DNA of 64,000 nt, taken from assembly GCF_024169655.1 (NCBI RefSeq), contig NZ_JALJWV010000001.1:2857001-2921000 (forward strand). The letters run 5' to 3'. Shown one piece after another: positions 54,008 to 63,129 of the stretch. The position numbers and the translations under genes were made by a program. The stretch comes from Pseudomonas marginalis. Lineage in GTDB: Bacteria > Pseudomonadota > Gammaproteobacteria > Pseudomonadales > Pseudomonadaceae. Position 1 is the first letter of the stretch, and the number at the start of each line of letters is the position of its first letter. The notes under the pieces were generated by a model that saw only the letters and a list, made by a program, of their open reading frames with translations, was not told where the DNA came from and did no database searches.

Positions 54008-55852
54008 TTACCCGCCGATGAGCCCGTTGCGTTTGTCATTGGCAGCCGCCGAGAGTGTTTTTTCGCCGGCTGCCAGGGCGATGCGGGCGAGTTCGGGAAT
54101 CGATTTGGCTTCGGTCCTGCTCATGATCTGCGCTCGGTGCTTTTCCACTGTCCGTTGACTGATCCCTAGGTTGGCAGCAATGTTTTTGCTCGGATGACCG
54201 TCCAGGACCATCGCCAGAATCTGCCGCTGACGGGCGGTGAGATGGCTGATATGGTCGATCGCAGCCTTGCGAAGGACCTGGGTACTTTCGGTGGCGACTT
54301 GACTGGCCAATGCTTTTTTCACGCTGGTTAACAGCTGCTGATAACGAAATGGCTTTTCAATGAAGTCGCATACCCCTGCCTTCATCGCATCGACGACATC
54401 GGCAACGCGGCTGTTGCTACTGATCATCAGAATGGGCAACTCGTCGCCCTGTGCTTTAAGACGGGCCACCACCTCAAGCCCGCTGATGCCCGAGGGGCGC
54501 GCATCAATGATCAGGCAGCCCGGTTGATCAGCGGTATAGCTGTCGAGAAACTGCTCGGCACCGCCGTAGTCGCGCACCCGGTAACCTTCTGACTCGAATA
54601 CCGTGCGCACGTCGTTGCGCAGCGTGGCGTCGTCGTCCACCACGTAAATGACGGGTTGGCGCGCAGAGGGCATGGCGTGAACAGCGTGTACTGCGGCGTG
54701 TGTACTCAATGCACTGGCGAGGGTGATGCGCAACAGGTTCAGGCTCACAGGTTTGCGAAGGAGCATGCAGTCGGCGGTCAGGGCTGAATGGGAAACCTGC
54801 TTTTTCGTCTCGGCGGTCAATATGACAGCGGGTGTGGTTCGCCTGAATTGATCGCGTATCTTTTGCACGAGTTGGACGCCGTCCAGGGACCGGTCGAGCA
54901 CATGCTCGGTCAGGATCAGGTCCGGTTGAATGCCCGAACGCGCGATCCATTCCAACGCGGCGACGCTATCGCGGACCGCTGCTGTTCGATAGCCCAGCGA
55001 ACCCAATTCGCAACTGAGCATATCGCCTAGCAGCGCGTCCGGTTCGACGATCAACAGCAGGCAAGTGCGAGCCATGCTCAGTGCTCGCGCGTTCTGTTGT
55101 CTGCGCGCGCAGGGCTGAGCGACTGATGGGGATAACGGCACGCTGATGGAGATGAGCGTACCTCGCTCGTGCGAGGTTTTGACCTGTAACTGTAAACCCA
55201 GCATCGCGCTGAGTTCCGCTATCGGGCGAGGGTTGGGCTTGCCAGATGAACTCGGCAGTGAACCCTCGTAGACCGGCATCGACACGATATGCAACGCGGC
55301 GTCGCGGCTTTTGCAGCCCGAAAACCACAGCTCGATGCTCAGCCACTCCGGGTGGCGCCTGCAGCCCAGCGTCAGGCGTAGCGTACTGGCACTGTCCATG
55401 ATGTTGGCTATCAGGCCGCTCAACAGTTGCCTGAGGCAATCGGGAAGGCTCCTGACCCACGACGAACACGGCACGATCCGCAGGTTGCGGCGCTGCGCGG
55501 CGGCCAACGGCAAAAAGTCTTGAGCCAATGCCTTGAAGAGGGCCTGTATGGGGAAATCCACAGCTGCATGGCGATCAAAATCTGTCGCGGGGGAGGGTTG
55601 GTCGAGCCCGAATCGACTCAACAGTTTCTCCACCGTGGCATCCAATTGTTCAAGCACCCTGCGCGCCGGTGTCGCGGGGTCGAATTCACAGGCCTCAAGC
55701 TGGCCGACAATGAGTGAAACCAATTGCGCTGTCTGGCGAAGTTTCTGATCGATGCCGGACAACCGTTCAGCGGAGATAGGACAGTAGGTCGATGCCGGGC
55801 CTGATGTCTGACGTGGCAACACTTCTTCCGACATGGATTGCTTGGCTTGCAT
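54008..55852 (-). CDS. Kinase-like/receiver/receiver/LuxR fusion response regulator
   Basis: A 614-residue protein of unusual order. Residues about 20-245 look like a degenerate histidine-kinase ATPase (an N-box-like LLSGLIANIMDSASTLRLTL and a C-terminal strand GTLISISVPLS) with no H-box and no clear DxGxG. A first receiver (265-375) has Glu316 where the phospho-acceptor Asp belongs and Glu-Pro for the acidic pair, so it is a pseudo-receiver. A second receiver (about 405-525) is canonical with Asp450 and Lys in IEKPF. A FixJ/NarL-type LuxR HTH (LTARQRQILAMVLDGHPSKNIAANLGISQRTVEKHRAQIMSR, about 555-600) ends it. AGGAGGGGG precedes ATG 55852. It is likely a stress-island transcription factor. 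Confidence 0.85.
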   Translation of the reverse strand: MQAKQSMSEEVLPRQTSGPASTYCPISAERLSGIDQKLRQTAQLVSLIVGQLEACEFDPATPARRVLEQLDATVEKLLSRFGLDQPSPATDFDRHAAVDFPIQALFKALAQDFLPLAAAQRRNLRIVPCSSWVRSLPDCLRQLLSGLIANIMDSASTLRLTLGCRRHPEWLSIELWFSGCKSRDAALHIVSMPVYEGSLPSSSGKPNPRPIAELSAMLGLQLQVKTSHERGTLISISVPLSPSVAQPCARRQQNARALSMARTCLLLIVEPDALLGDMLSCELGSLGYRTAAVRDSVAALEWIARSGIQPDLILTEHVLDRSLDGVQLVQKIRDQFRRTTPAVILTAETKKQVSHSALTADCMLLRKPVSLNLLRITLASALSTHAAVHAVHAMPSARQPVIYVVDDDATLRNDVRTVFESEGYRVRDYGGAEQFLDSYTADQPGCLIIDARPSGISGLEVVARLKAQGDELPILMISSNSRVADVVDAMKAGVCDFIEKPFRYQQLLTSVKKALASQVATESTQVLRKAAIDHISHLTARQRQILAMVLDGHPSKNIAANLGISQRTVEKHRAQIMSRTEAKSIPELARIALAAGEKTLSAAANDKRNGLIGG

Positions 55853-56252
55853 GATTCCCCCTCCTGACAAGACACAAAGTCGTATTGCCTGATGCGCAAT
55901 CCTATGCAGTTTGTAAGGCGTCTTAATTGATCTATGTAAGTATTTACCGAGCCCCGACAGCTCTAAATCCCTCGGTTGATTGCGAGCGCGCAGGCCTTTC
56001 ACGCCAAGCGTCTTCTTCAGGCTGCCTTTCGGTTCACATCACCGCTCTTTGCACCATCGAAGTGCGCTCATGGCACCGTTAGCGTGCCCGCTCTTCAGGC
56101 CCTAGCCTGGGCTCAAGGGTTGAGACGTAAGTAGTTTCCGACGCTAGCCACTCGTATGCATTCAGGCCAACGTAATGCCGGTTCATGGAGACGGCGACTG
56201 AACGTGGCCGGTTAGACGTTGGATAACTCAATCTCATTGGAAGGCAACCGTT
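55853..56252. other. 400-base divergent intergenic region
   Basis: Between the receiver-LuxR gene (minus) and the aldehyde dehydrogenase (plus). It should hold both promoters, but I see no confident -35/-10 pair, full FNR box, repeat or RNA gene. One isolated half-site TTGAT occurs near 55925. Confidence 0.5.
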
Positions 56253-57635
56253 ATGGCTTATACGACTATCAATCCATACAACGGCGAGTTGCTCGCTCAA
56301 TTCGATACCCTGACGGCTGCGCAACTGGAGCACAAACTGGCGGCCGCAGCGCAGTGCTACGCATCGTGGAAAAATACAACGTATGCCCAGCGCGCCTCGA
56401 TCATCGCGAAGGCCGGTGAATTGATGCATCAGCGCTTCGATGCCCTGGCCCGCAAGATCACGCTGGAAATGGGCAAGCGAATCAACGAGGCCCGAGGCGA
56501 AGTCAAATTCAGCGCCGACATCATGGCGTACTACGCTAAAAACGCTGAACGCTTCCTGGCCCCGCAAACGCTTGACCCGACCCAAGGTGAGGCGCATATG
56601 GAGAGCAGTCCCATCGGCGTGATCTTCGGTGTCGAACCGTGGAACTTTCCTTTCTATCAGTTGGCTCGCGTGGCCGGCCCGCATTTGATGGCAGGCAACG
56701 TGCTGGTGATCAAGCATGCCGGTTGCGTGCCTCAATGCGCGATGGCCTTTGAGCAAGTCCTGCTCGAAGCCGGCGCGCCTGCCGGGCTCTATACCAACCT
56801 GTCGATCTCCCATGAACAGTCCAGACAGGTGGTCGATGACCCGCGTGTGCGTGGGGTTGCACTGACCGGCAGTGTCGCCGCCGGCCGCAGCCTGGCGGCC
56901 TGGGCCGGACAGAACCTGAAACCGTCCTCCATGGAACTGGGCGGCAGCGACGCGTTCATTGTGCTGGAAGACGCTGACCTGGAGTTGGCCGTCAAATGGG
57001 CGATCTGGGGGCGGATGTATAACTGCGGGCAGACCTGTTGCGCGGCAAAACGCTTCATTGTCGTGGATAAGGTCGCCGATGCGTTCCTCAAGGGCTTTCA
57101 GGCCGGGCTCGCAGCGCTGAAACCCGGCGATCCCATCGAAGAAGCGACGACCCTGGGCCCGCTGTCTTCGGAAGCGGCATTAGTGCAGTTGCTCGGGCAG
57201 GTTCGCACGGCGACCGATCACGGTGCCAGGATTCTGCTGGGGGGCACACGTATCGATCGCCCCGGCGCCTTTATGACGCCGACCATTCTCACCGATATCG
57301 CCCCTGAAAACCCCGCGTTCCGGGATGAGTTCTTCGGCCCGGTGGCGCTGTTTTTCCGGGTCAAGGACGAAGACGCTGCAATCGCCTTGGCAAACGACTC
57401 CGACTTTGGCCTGGGCGGCTCGGTGTTCACACGCGACCTGGACAGGGGGCGTCGTGTGGCCAGTCGCGTTGAGACCGGGATGATGTTTATCAACAACATT
57501 AGCTGGAGCGATGCCGAGTTGCCCTTTGGCGGCATCAAGGACTCAGGCTATGGACGCGAGCTGGGCGACATGGGGATCCAGCAGTTCGTCAATAAAAAAC
57601 TCGTGCGTTACGTGTCGGCTCAAGCGCCCGTCTGA
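56253..57635 (+). CDS. NAD(P)-dependent aldehyde dehydrogenase
   Basis: A 460-residue ALDH-fold enzyme of the succinate-semialdehyde/aldehyde dehydrogenase group. Marks are the oxyanion/structural GVEPWNFPFYQL (about 128-140), the general-base region MELGGSDAFIVLEDADLE (about 228-245), and GQTCCAAKRF with nucleophile Cys262. It oxidises an aldehyde to its acid. It precedes the transhydrogenase genes by 63 bases, so NAD(P)H made here could feed that complex. The substrate is unknown. Confidence 0.92.
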   Translation: MAYTTINPYNGELLAQFDTLTAAQLEHKLAAAAQCYASWKNTTYAQRASIIAKAGELMHQRFDALARKITLEMGKRINEARGEVKFSADIMAYYAKNAERFLAPQTLDPTQGEAHMESSPIGVIFGVEPWNFPFYQLARVAGPHLMAGNVLVIKHAGCVPQCAMAFEQVLLEAGAPAGLYTNLSISHEQSRQVVDDPRVRGVALTGSVAAGRSLAAWAGQNLKPSSMELGGSDAFIVLEDADLELAVKWAIWGRMYNCGQTCCAAKRFIVVDKVADAFLKGFQAGLAALKPGDPIEEATTLGPLSSEAALVQLLGQVRTATDHGARILLGGTRIDRPGAFMTPTILTDIAPENPAFRDEFFGPVALFFRVKDEDAAIALANDSDFGLGGSVFTRDLDRGRRVASRVETGMMFINNISWSDAELPFGGIKDSGYGRELGDMGIQQFVNKKLVRYVSAQAPV

Positions 57636-57698
57636 AGCCTTGTCTTTTTTACATTCCGGGTGCCCGGCGATACGCGGGCGCCTTCAATGGAGCGCGCA

Positions 57699-58838
57699 AT
57701 GTACGTCAATGTGGCTGTGCTGAAAGAAACCCACCCGCACGAACGCCGTGTGGCCCTCGTGCCTGGCCTCTGCGCGAAGTTAAGTGCTTTAGGGGCAAAA
57801 CTTCATATGCAGTCGGGGGCGGGTGAAGCGAGTTTTTTGCCGGACGCGGCGTATTCGGACGTGTTGTTCGTGTCCAGCGGCGGACAGTGGCTGCATGAGG
57901 CCGATGTGCTTCTCGCAGTGCAGGCGCCTTCGCTTGAGGTCGTAGGCAAGATGAAGCCCGGATCGGTACTCCTGTGTTTTGTGTATGCGCAGAAGAATCC
58001 GGCCTTGGTGCAACGTTTATTGGAGCGCCAAGTCACGTGTTTTGCCATGGAGCGCCTGCCGCGCATCACGCGAGCCCAGTCGATGGATGCGCTGTCCAGT
58101 CAATCGGCGTTGTCTGGGTACTATGCGGTCCAACTGGGCTCGGTGCAGATGTCTCGCATCCTGCCAAAAGTCACCACGGCGGCGGGTATCGTGGGGCCGG
58201 CGCGGGTGTTGGTCCTGGGATTGGGCGTGGCGGGGCTGGAGGCCATCGCGACCGCGCATCGCTTGGGCGCCGTGGTAGAGGGCTACGATGTGCGCCCGGA
58301 AACCGCGGAGCAGGCCAGATCCCTGGGCGCCAACTTTGTCGATGTGGGGGTCGATGCGCGAGGCAAAGGCGGTTATGCGCGGGAGTTGAGCGACACAGAA
58401 AAAACGCAAGTCGCTCAAGTACTGACTGAGCATATCCAGCAAGCGGACCTGGTCATTACCACCGCCGCAGTGCCGGGGCGGCCCTCGCCGCGCCTGGTCA
58501 GTGCCGCACAGCTTGCCGGGATGAAGCCTGGCGCGGTGATCGTCGATCTTGGCGCCGAAGGCGGCGGCAATTGCGAAGGCTGCGTGCCCGGACAGACCGT
58601 CACGATCGGTCAGGTAACCCTGATGGCGCCGTTGAATCTGCCCTCATCCTTGAGCCAGGACGCCAGCCTGCTGTACGCGAAAAATCAATTCAACCTGTTG
58701 GCGCTGATGTTGAAGAACAACGTCATCAGCATCGACTGGGACGATCAGATTCTGGCGCAAACGGTACTCACCCACGCTGGCAAACTCATGCATTCGCTGA
58801 ACCCAACGGATGCCGCAACCCAGGAGAAGACCTCATGA
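57699..58838 (+). CDS. pntAa: Proton-translocating NAD(P) transhydrogenase subunit alpha, part 1
   Basis: A 379-residue NAD-binding domain I subunit (alanine dehydrogenase/PNT family). The dinucleotide motif is VLVLGLGVAGLEAIATAHRLGAVVEGYDVRPETAEQ (about 170-205), and LVITTAAVPGRPSPRLVSAAQLAGMKPGAVIVDLGAEGGGN (about 260-300) follows. ATG 57699 follows GGAG by 6-7 bases; earlier in-frame ATG 57687 is possible. The stop overlaps the next gene's ATG. With PntAb and PntB it transfers hydride between NAD(H) and NADP(H) coupled to proton movement. Confidence 0.94.
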   Translation: MYVNVAVLKETHPHERRVALVPGLCAKLSALGAKLHMQSGAGEASFLPDAAYSDVLFVSSGGQWLHEADVLLAVQAPSLEVVGKMKPGSVLLCFVYAQKNPALVQRLLERQVTCFAMERLPRITRAQSMDALSSQSALSGYYAVQLGSVQMSRILPKVTTAAGIVGPARVLVLGLGVAGLEAIATAHRLGAVVEGYDVRPETAEQARSLGANFVDVGVDARGKGGYARELSDTEKTQVAQVLTEHIQQADLVITTAAVPGRPSPRLVSAAQLAGMKPGAVIVDLGAEGGGNCEGCVPGQTVTIGQVTLMAPLNLPSSLSQDASLLYAKNQFNLLALMLKNNVISIDWDDQILAQTVLTHAGKLMHSLNPTDAATQEKTS

Positions 58839-59176
58839 ACAGTGTTGGCTTCGTCGGGCTTTATATTTTCATGCTCGCCGCGTTTGCCGGCTGGGTGATC
58901 ATCGGGCGGGTCCCGGCCATTCTGCACACGCCGTTAATGTCGGGCTCGAATTTCATCCATGGCATCGTGGTGATCGGCGGGCTTATCGGTCTGCTCGATG
59001 CCGCAAGCGTGCCCGAACAAGCGGCCGGTTTTGTCGCGGTGTTGCTGGGGGCGGGGAATGCCGCAGGCGGCTATGCCGTCACTGGCCGGATGCTGGCGAT
59101 GTTCCAGACCAGCGCGCCGGAGCCCAAGCGGCGTAAAGCTCATCACTCTGCCACCCGGAAACCTGAAAAGGCTTGA
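58835..59176 (+). CDS. pntAb: Proton-translocating NAD(P) transhydrogenase subunit alpha, part 2
   Basis: A 113-residue membrane subunit with three or four helices (FVGLYIFMLAAFAGWVIIGRVPAILHTPLMSGSNFIHGIVVIGGLIGLL...). It is the membrane part that in E. coli is fused to the end of PntA; here, as in many bacteria, it is separate. ATGA overlap with pntAa shows coupling. Confidence 0.93.
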   Translation: MNSVGFVGLYIFMLAAFAGWVIIGRVPAILHTPLMSGSNFIHGIVVIGGLIGLLDAASVPEQAAGFVAVLLGAGNAAGGYAVTGRMLAMFQTSAPEPKRRKAHHSATRKPEKA

Positions 59177-59185
59177 GGTTTGATC

Positions 59186-60622
59186 ATGTTGATTATGACG
59201 TCGCAGTGGCTGATCGGGCTGGTGTATTTCTTCGCGGCTTTTCTACTGATTTTCGGGTTGTGGCGCATGTCTTCGCCCGTCACGGCGGCTGGTGGCATTC
59301 ATGTCGCCGGTTGGGGCATGGCGGCCGCCGTCATCGTGAGTTTTCTCTATGCATTCTCCGTGAGTGAGGCGGCCCGTCCACATTTGCCTGTCAACGTCAG
59401 CCTCGCGCTCGGCGCGCTGCTGTTGGGCGGTGGTGCAGCGTGGTGGAGCGGGCGCAAGGCGGCAATGACCGCTATGCCGCAGATGGTCGCGATATACAAC
59501 GGCATGGGCGGGGGCGCCGCCGCCGCGATCGCCGCCATGGAGTTGTTCGGGAATCGAGTGTTCGACCTTTGCGCATTGGCCGGCACGTTGTTTGGCGCGT
59601 TGATCGGCGCCATCTCGTTATCGGGTTCCTTGATTGCCTGGGCCAAGTTGGATGGCCGCATCAACAAGCCATTGCGCATGAAAGGCCTGCAACTGATCAA
59701 CGCGCTGCTGATGCTGGTGACGCTCGGTGTAGGCGCTTGGCTGATGGTCGTCATGCAGGCCGCACACGGTTCGTTAAACGACGTCCTGTGGTTGATCGGT
59801 GTGTTCTTCGGCTGTGCGTTGTTGTTCGGGGTGTTGATGACGTTGCCCATCGGCGGTGCCGACATGCCGGTGGTTATCTCCATCTACAACGCCTTCACCG
59901 GACTGGCGGTCGGCCTTGAAGGCTTTGTGTTGCAGGTTCCGGCCATGATGATCGCCGGCATGCTGGTTGGCGCCGCTGGCGTACTGCTCACATTGCTGAT
60001 GGCCAAAGCCATGAACCGCACGGTCGCGCATGTGCTGTTTGCACGTTTTGGCGATCAGCCGGTTCGTAAAGGCGCAGCGATCGTGGGTGAGCTCAAGCCG
60101 ACGGCGGCGAGTGATGCAGGCGTCGCCATGCGTTACGCCAATAAAGTCATCATCGTGCCCGGCTATGGCCTGGCCGTCGCGCAGGGGCAACAAAAGCTCT
60201 ACGAGTTCGTGAAGTTGTTGCAAGCCCACGGCGTGCTTGTGCGATTCGCGGTACACCCGGTAGCGGGGCGTATGCCGGGACAAATGGACGTGTTACTGGC
60301 CGAGGCCGGCGTGCCTTACGACCTGATATTCCAGTTGGATGACATCAATAGCGATTTCGCCGACACCGATGTGGTGCTAGTGATCGGCGCCAACGACGTG
60401 GTCAACCCCGCCGCGCGCAACGACAAAGCATCGCCCATCTATGGCATGCCGATCCTTGATGTGGACAAGGCTCATCACGTGTATGTGGTCAAGCGCGGGG
60501 AGGGCAAGGGTTATGCCGGTATTCAGAATCAGCTGTTTTACGCAGAAAACTGCAACATGGTGTACGGCGATGCGCAGGCCGTCCTGGTCAAGATGATCGA
60601 GGCGGTCAGAGGTTTGGGATAG
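59186..60622 (+). CDS. pntB: Proton-translocating NAD(P) transhydrogenase subunit beta
   Basis: A 478-residue subunit with about eight to nine transmembrane helices and a C-terminal NADP-binding domain III (VIIVPGYGLAVAQGQQKLYEFVKLLQAHGVLVRFAVHPVAGRMPGQMDVLLAEAGVPYD and VLVIGANDVVNPAARNDKASPIYGMPILDVDKAHHVYVVKR). It completes the three-gene PntAa-PntAb-PntB set. ATG 59186 follows TTGAGG; ATG 59195 is also possible. Under low oxygen it could balance NADH and NADPH. Confidence 0.95.
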   Translation: MLIMTSQWLIGLVYFFAAFLLIFGLWRMSSPVTAAGGIHVAGWGMAAAVIVSFLYAFSVSEAARPHLPVNVSLALGALLLGGGAAWWSGRKAAMTAMPQMVAIYNGMGGGAAAAIAAMELFGNRVFDLCALAGTLFGALIGAISLSGSLIAWAKLDGRINKPLRMKGLQLINALLMLVTLGVGAWLMVVMQAAHGSLNDVLWLIGVFFGCALLFGVLMTLPIGGADMPVVISIYNAFTGLAVGLEGFVLQVPAMMIAGMLVGAAGVLLTLLMAKAMNRTVAHVLFARFGDQPVRKGAAIVGELKPTAASDAGVAMRYANKVIIVPGYGLAVAQGQQKLYEFVKLLQAHGVLVRFAVHPVAGRMPGQMDVLLAEAGVPYDLIFQLDDINSDFADTDVVLVIGANDVVNPAARNDKASPIYGMPILDVDKAHHVYVVKRGEGKGYAGIQNQLFYAENCNMVYGDAQAVLVKMIEAVRGLG

Positions 60623-60814
60623 CGCGTTTTCGGGCTTGGCCAGGCATCTTGTAGGGAATGCCCTACATGCGTCTCAAATCAATCGGGCAGTATCCGCATT
60701 GGCTGATGGCTCTTTGATATTCTTCAGGCTAGAGTGGTTAAAAGATTCTGACGAATCTTAGTTTCTGCGGCCTCGACCGAGGCTGCGGGACACTTCATAA
60801 ATGTGGAGTGCGCC
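60623..60814. other. Leader region with three short hairpins before the signalling cluster
   Basis: Three inverted repeats are visible: TGTAGGG-aatg-CCCTACA (60650-60667), AAGATTC-N4-GAATCTT (60743-60760) followed by AGTTT, and a GCGGCCTCG...CGAGGCTGC hairpin near 60766-60786. The first or second may end the pntB transcript. No canonical promoter was confidently read. Confidence 0.5.
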
Positions 60815-61174
60815 ATGAAAGTGCTAATCGCCGATGACTCATCCATGTCCCGCAAGCTGGTCTTGCGATCCCTGCCAGAATCACTGACCGAAGATATTCG
60901 CCAGGCCTGTAATGGTGCCGAGGTGATGGAGGCGTATCACGCCGGTTTGGTGGAGCTGCTGTTTCTCGACCTGACCATGCCGGTCATGGACGGCTTCCAG
61001 ACGCTAGAAGCCCTCAAGCGTGAAGACGCCAACGTGGTGGTCGTAGTGATCAGCGCAGACATCCAGCCGCTGGCCAGGCAGCGAGTATTCGAGCTGGGCG
61101 CTGCTGCATTCGTCGCCAAGCCCGTTACGGCTGAAGCTGTACTCGATGCATTGCACCTCATAGGAGTGCTGTGA
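60815..61174 (+). CDS. CheY-like single-domain response regulator
   Basis: A 119-residue receiver with Asp7-Asp8, phospho-acceptor Asp52 (LLFLDLTMPVMDG) and Lys in VAKPVT. There is no output domain, so it works by protein contact. ATG 60815 has GGAG 6-7 bases upstream. Its stop overlaps the CheC-like start, and CheC proteins dephosphorylate CheY-like receivers. Confidence 0.92.
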   Translation: MKVLIADDSSMSRKLVLRSLPESLTEDIRQACNGAEVMEAYHAGLVELLFLDLTMPVMDGFQTLEALKREDANVVVVVISADIQPLARQRVFELGAAAFVAKPVTAEAVLDALHLIGVL

Positions 61175-61785
61175 TGGAAACCTTGGCCGCGCTCACCGAA
61201 GACCAACGTGATGCCCTGCAGGAACTGATGAATATTGCCATGGGGCAGGCCGCCGAGCGACTGGCCCTGCTGACCAACACCATGGTTACGCTTTCGGTTC
61301 CGTTCATTCACCCGCTGATCCGCGAACAGAACAAACTGTCGATTCCGGAGCATCTTCGCCGACGCTTCATGATTGTCACCCGCCAGTCTTTTCTGGGTGA
61401 GTTACGCGGCGAGGTGTTCGTGTGCTTTGGCTCAATGGGGGCCGATAAGCTGGCCGAGCTGCTGGGCTATAACGACGACGGCCCTGCGCAGCAGGAAGAG
61501 CTCATGTTAGATGTCACCAACATCCTGTCCGGCGCCTGCATCAGTGGCCTGGCCAGGCAGGTGGCGATACAAGTGAGCTATGACGCGCCGTCGATTCTGG
61601 TCCACAGAGAAGAGCCCACGAACGCACTGGATGAATTGAACCTGAACGAACACCTTGCGATGGTGTTAGAAATCCGCTTCGAGGTTCAGGCTCATCAATT
61701 CTCGTGCGACCTGCTGATCTGCATCACCGAACGCACAGCCGGTGTTGTCATTCGGGCGATCGATCGTTTGCTTTACGAGCTTTGA
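61174..61785 (+). CDS. CheC-like phosphatase family protein
   Basis: A 203-residue protein of the CheC/CheX type. LTEDQRDALQELMNIAMGQAAERLALLTNTMVTLSVP is the opening helix in which CheC proteins carry the phosphatase E-x2-N motif (Glu-Leu-Met-Asn). The rest folds as an alpha/beta repeat; the second copy of the E-x2-N motif (EELMLDVTNILSGA) is close to canonical. It presumably removes phosphate from the adjacent receiver. The start is either GTG 61171 or ATG 61174. Confidence 0.85.
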   Translation: METLAALTEDQRDALQELMNIAMGQAAERLALLTNTMVTLSVPFIHPLIREQNKLSIPEHLRRRFMIVTRQSFLGELRGEVFVCFGSMGADKLAELLGYNDDGPAQQEELMLDVTNILSGACISGLARQVAIQVSYDAPSILVHREEPTNALDELNLNEHLAMVLEIRFEVQAHQFSCDLLICITERTAGVVIRAIDRLLYEL

Positions 61786-61798
61786 AAAGGGCGTCTTC

Positions 61799-63127
61799 AT
61801 GACAGACAACAAGGCAATTTCCCGGGAAACCCTTGAGTCGATGCTCAAGGCGATCAATATGGGCGTGCTGCTCGTCGATCAGGACTGCAAGGTGCTGTTC
61901 TCTAACAACTTTATGTCCATCAATAGCGGCCGCAGTGCCCAGGAGCTGGTGGGTCGCACGCTGTTCGAAGCATTTCCGGAGCTGCCGGAGGTCTGGACCC
62001 GGCAGAAGATCAACAGTGTCTTCACGCTGCAAAACTTTGCTTTTACCTCCTGGCAGCAACGGCCGCACCTATTCAATTTCGAAAGCACCCGGCCCATCAG
62101 CGGCATGGTCCGGCACATGTATCAGAACTGCACCTTCTTCCCCGTGCAGGACGCCGATGGCGGCAGTCTGGGTGTAGGCCTAGCGATCAGTGATACGACC
62201 GACACCGCGGCCCGCCAACTCGAACTGACGCACCTTAACGAGTTGCTAGAAGAGGAAAAGAGCGCCCAGGCACTGCTTATCGCACGGCTCGAAGACGCCC
62301 AGGCGCAGTTGCTGCAGTCCGAGAAGATGGCGGCGATAGGGCAACTGGCTGCGGGGGTGGCCCACGAGATCAATAACCCGATTGGCTTTGTTTGCTCCAA
62401 CGTCAACAGCCTGCGCCGTTACCTCGTGGATATTTTCGCGCTGCTCGATGCCTATGAGCAGGCCAGTGACGAAACGCATGCCCATGCTCATCCTGAGATC
62501 GCGGCCATGCGGGACAAGGCGGATTACAATTTCATGCGTCAGGACATCGACGAATTGCTCACCGAATCGGTCGACGGGCTGGACCGCGTCACTCGTATAG
62601 TCAAGGACCTGCGCGAGTTCTCCCATGTCGACAGTTACGAATGGCAGTTGGCCGATCTGCACAAGGGGCTGGATAGCACCCTCAACGTTATCTGGAACGA
62701 GATCAAGTTCAAGGCTCAGGTCATCAAGAACTACGGCGATATCGAACCCATCGAGTGCATGGGATCACAGATCAATCAGGTTTTCCTGAATCTGCTCATC
62801 AATGCCAGCCATGCCGTCGGCGCCGACGGCGAAATCATCATCAGCAGTGGCAGGGAAGACGGCGGCGTTTTCGTCGAGATCACCGACAACGGTCATGGCA
62901 TCCCGCTGGAAATCCAGAACCGGATATTCGAACCGTTCTTCACAACCAAACCGGTGGGCATGGGATCGGGTCTTGGCCTGTCGCTGTCGTACAGCATTAT
63001 GGTCAAACACCATGGAAGGCTCACCGTCAGAAGTGAACCGGGCAGGGGTAGTTGCTTTCGCGCATGGTTGCCATTGCGCCAGCCCCTGGTACAGGCCCAA
63101 TTGGCCTCTGCTGTTGAAGGTAGCTGA
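61799..63127 (+). CDS. PAS sensor histidine kinase
   Basis: A 442-residue soluble kinase: PAS (about 14-125), coiled coil (130-165), H-box AAGVAHEINNPIGFVCSNVNSLRRYL with His189, then an ATPase with INQVFLNLLINASHAVGADGEI (N-box), VEITDNGHGIPLEIQNRIFEPFFTTKPVGMGSGLGLSLSYSIMVKHHGRL (D-, F- and G-boxes). It is the ZraS/AtoS-like class with no membrane segment. It lies between CheC-like and receiver genes and likely phosphorylates those receivers. Confidence 0.93.
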   Translation: MTDNKAISRETLESMLKAINMGVLLVDQDCKVLFSNNFMSINSGRSAQELVGRTLFEAFPELPEVWTRQKINSVFTLQNFAFTSWQQRPHLFNFESTRPISGMVRHMYQNCTFFPVQDADGGSLGVGLAISDTTDTAARQLELTHLNELLEEEKSAQALLIARLEDAQAQLLQSEKMAAIGQLAAGVAHEINNPIGFVCSNVNSLRRYLVDIFALLDAYEQASDETHAHAHPEIAAMRDKADYNFMRQDIDELLTESVDGLDRVTRIVKDLREFSHVDSYEWQLADLHKGLDSTLNVIWNEIKFKAQVIKNYGDIEPIECMGSQINQVFLNLLINASHAVGADGEIIISSGREDGGVFVEITDNGHGIPLEIQNRIFEPFFTTKPVGMGSGLGLSLSYSIMVKHHGRLTVRSEPGRGSCFRAWLPLRQPLVQAQLASAVEGS

Positions 63128-63129
63128 TC

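Noticed and set aside
56079..56813. Minus-strand frame in front of and overlapping the aldehyde dehydrogenase
   Set aside because: Most of it is antisense to conserved ALDH sequence, and the remaining part covers a divergent promoter region; no family or ribosome-binding site supports it.
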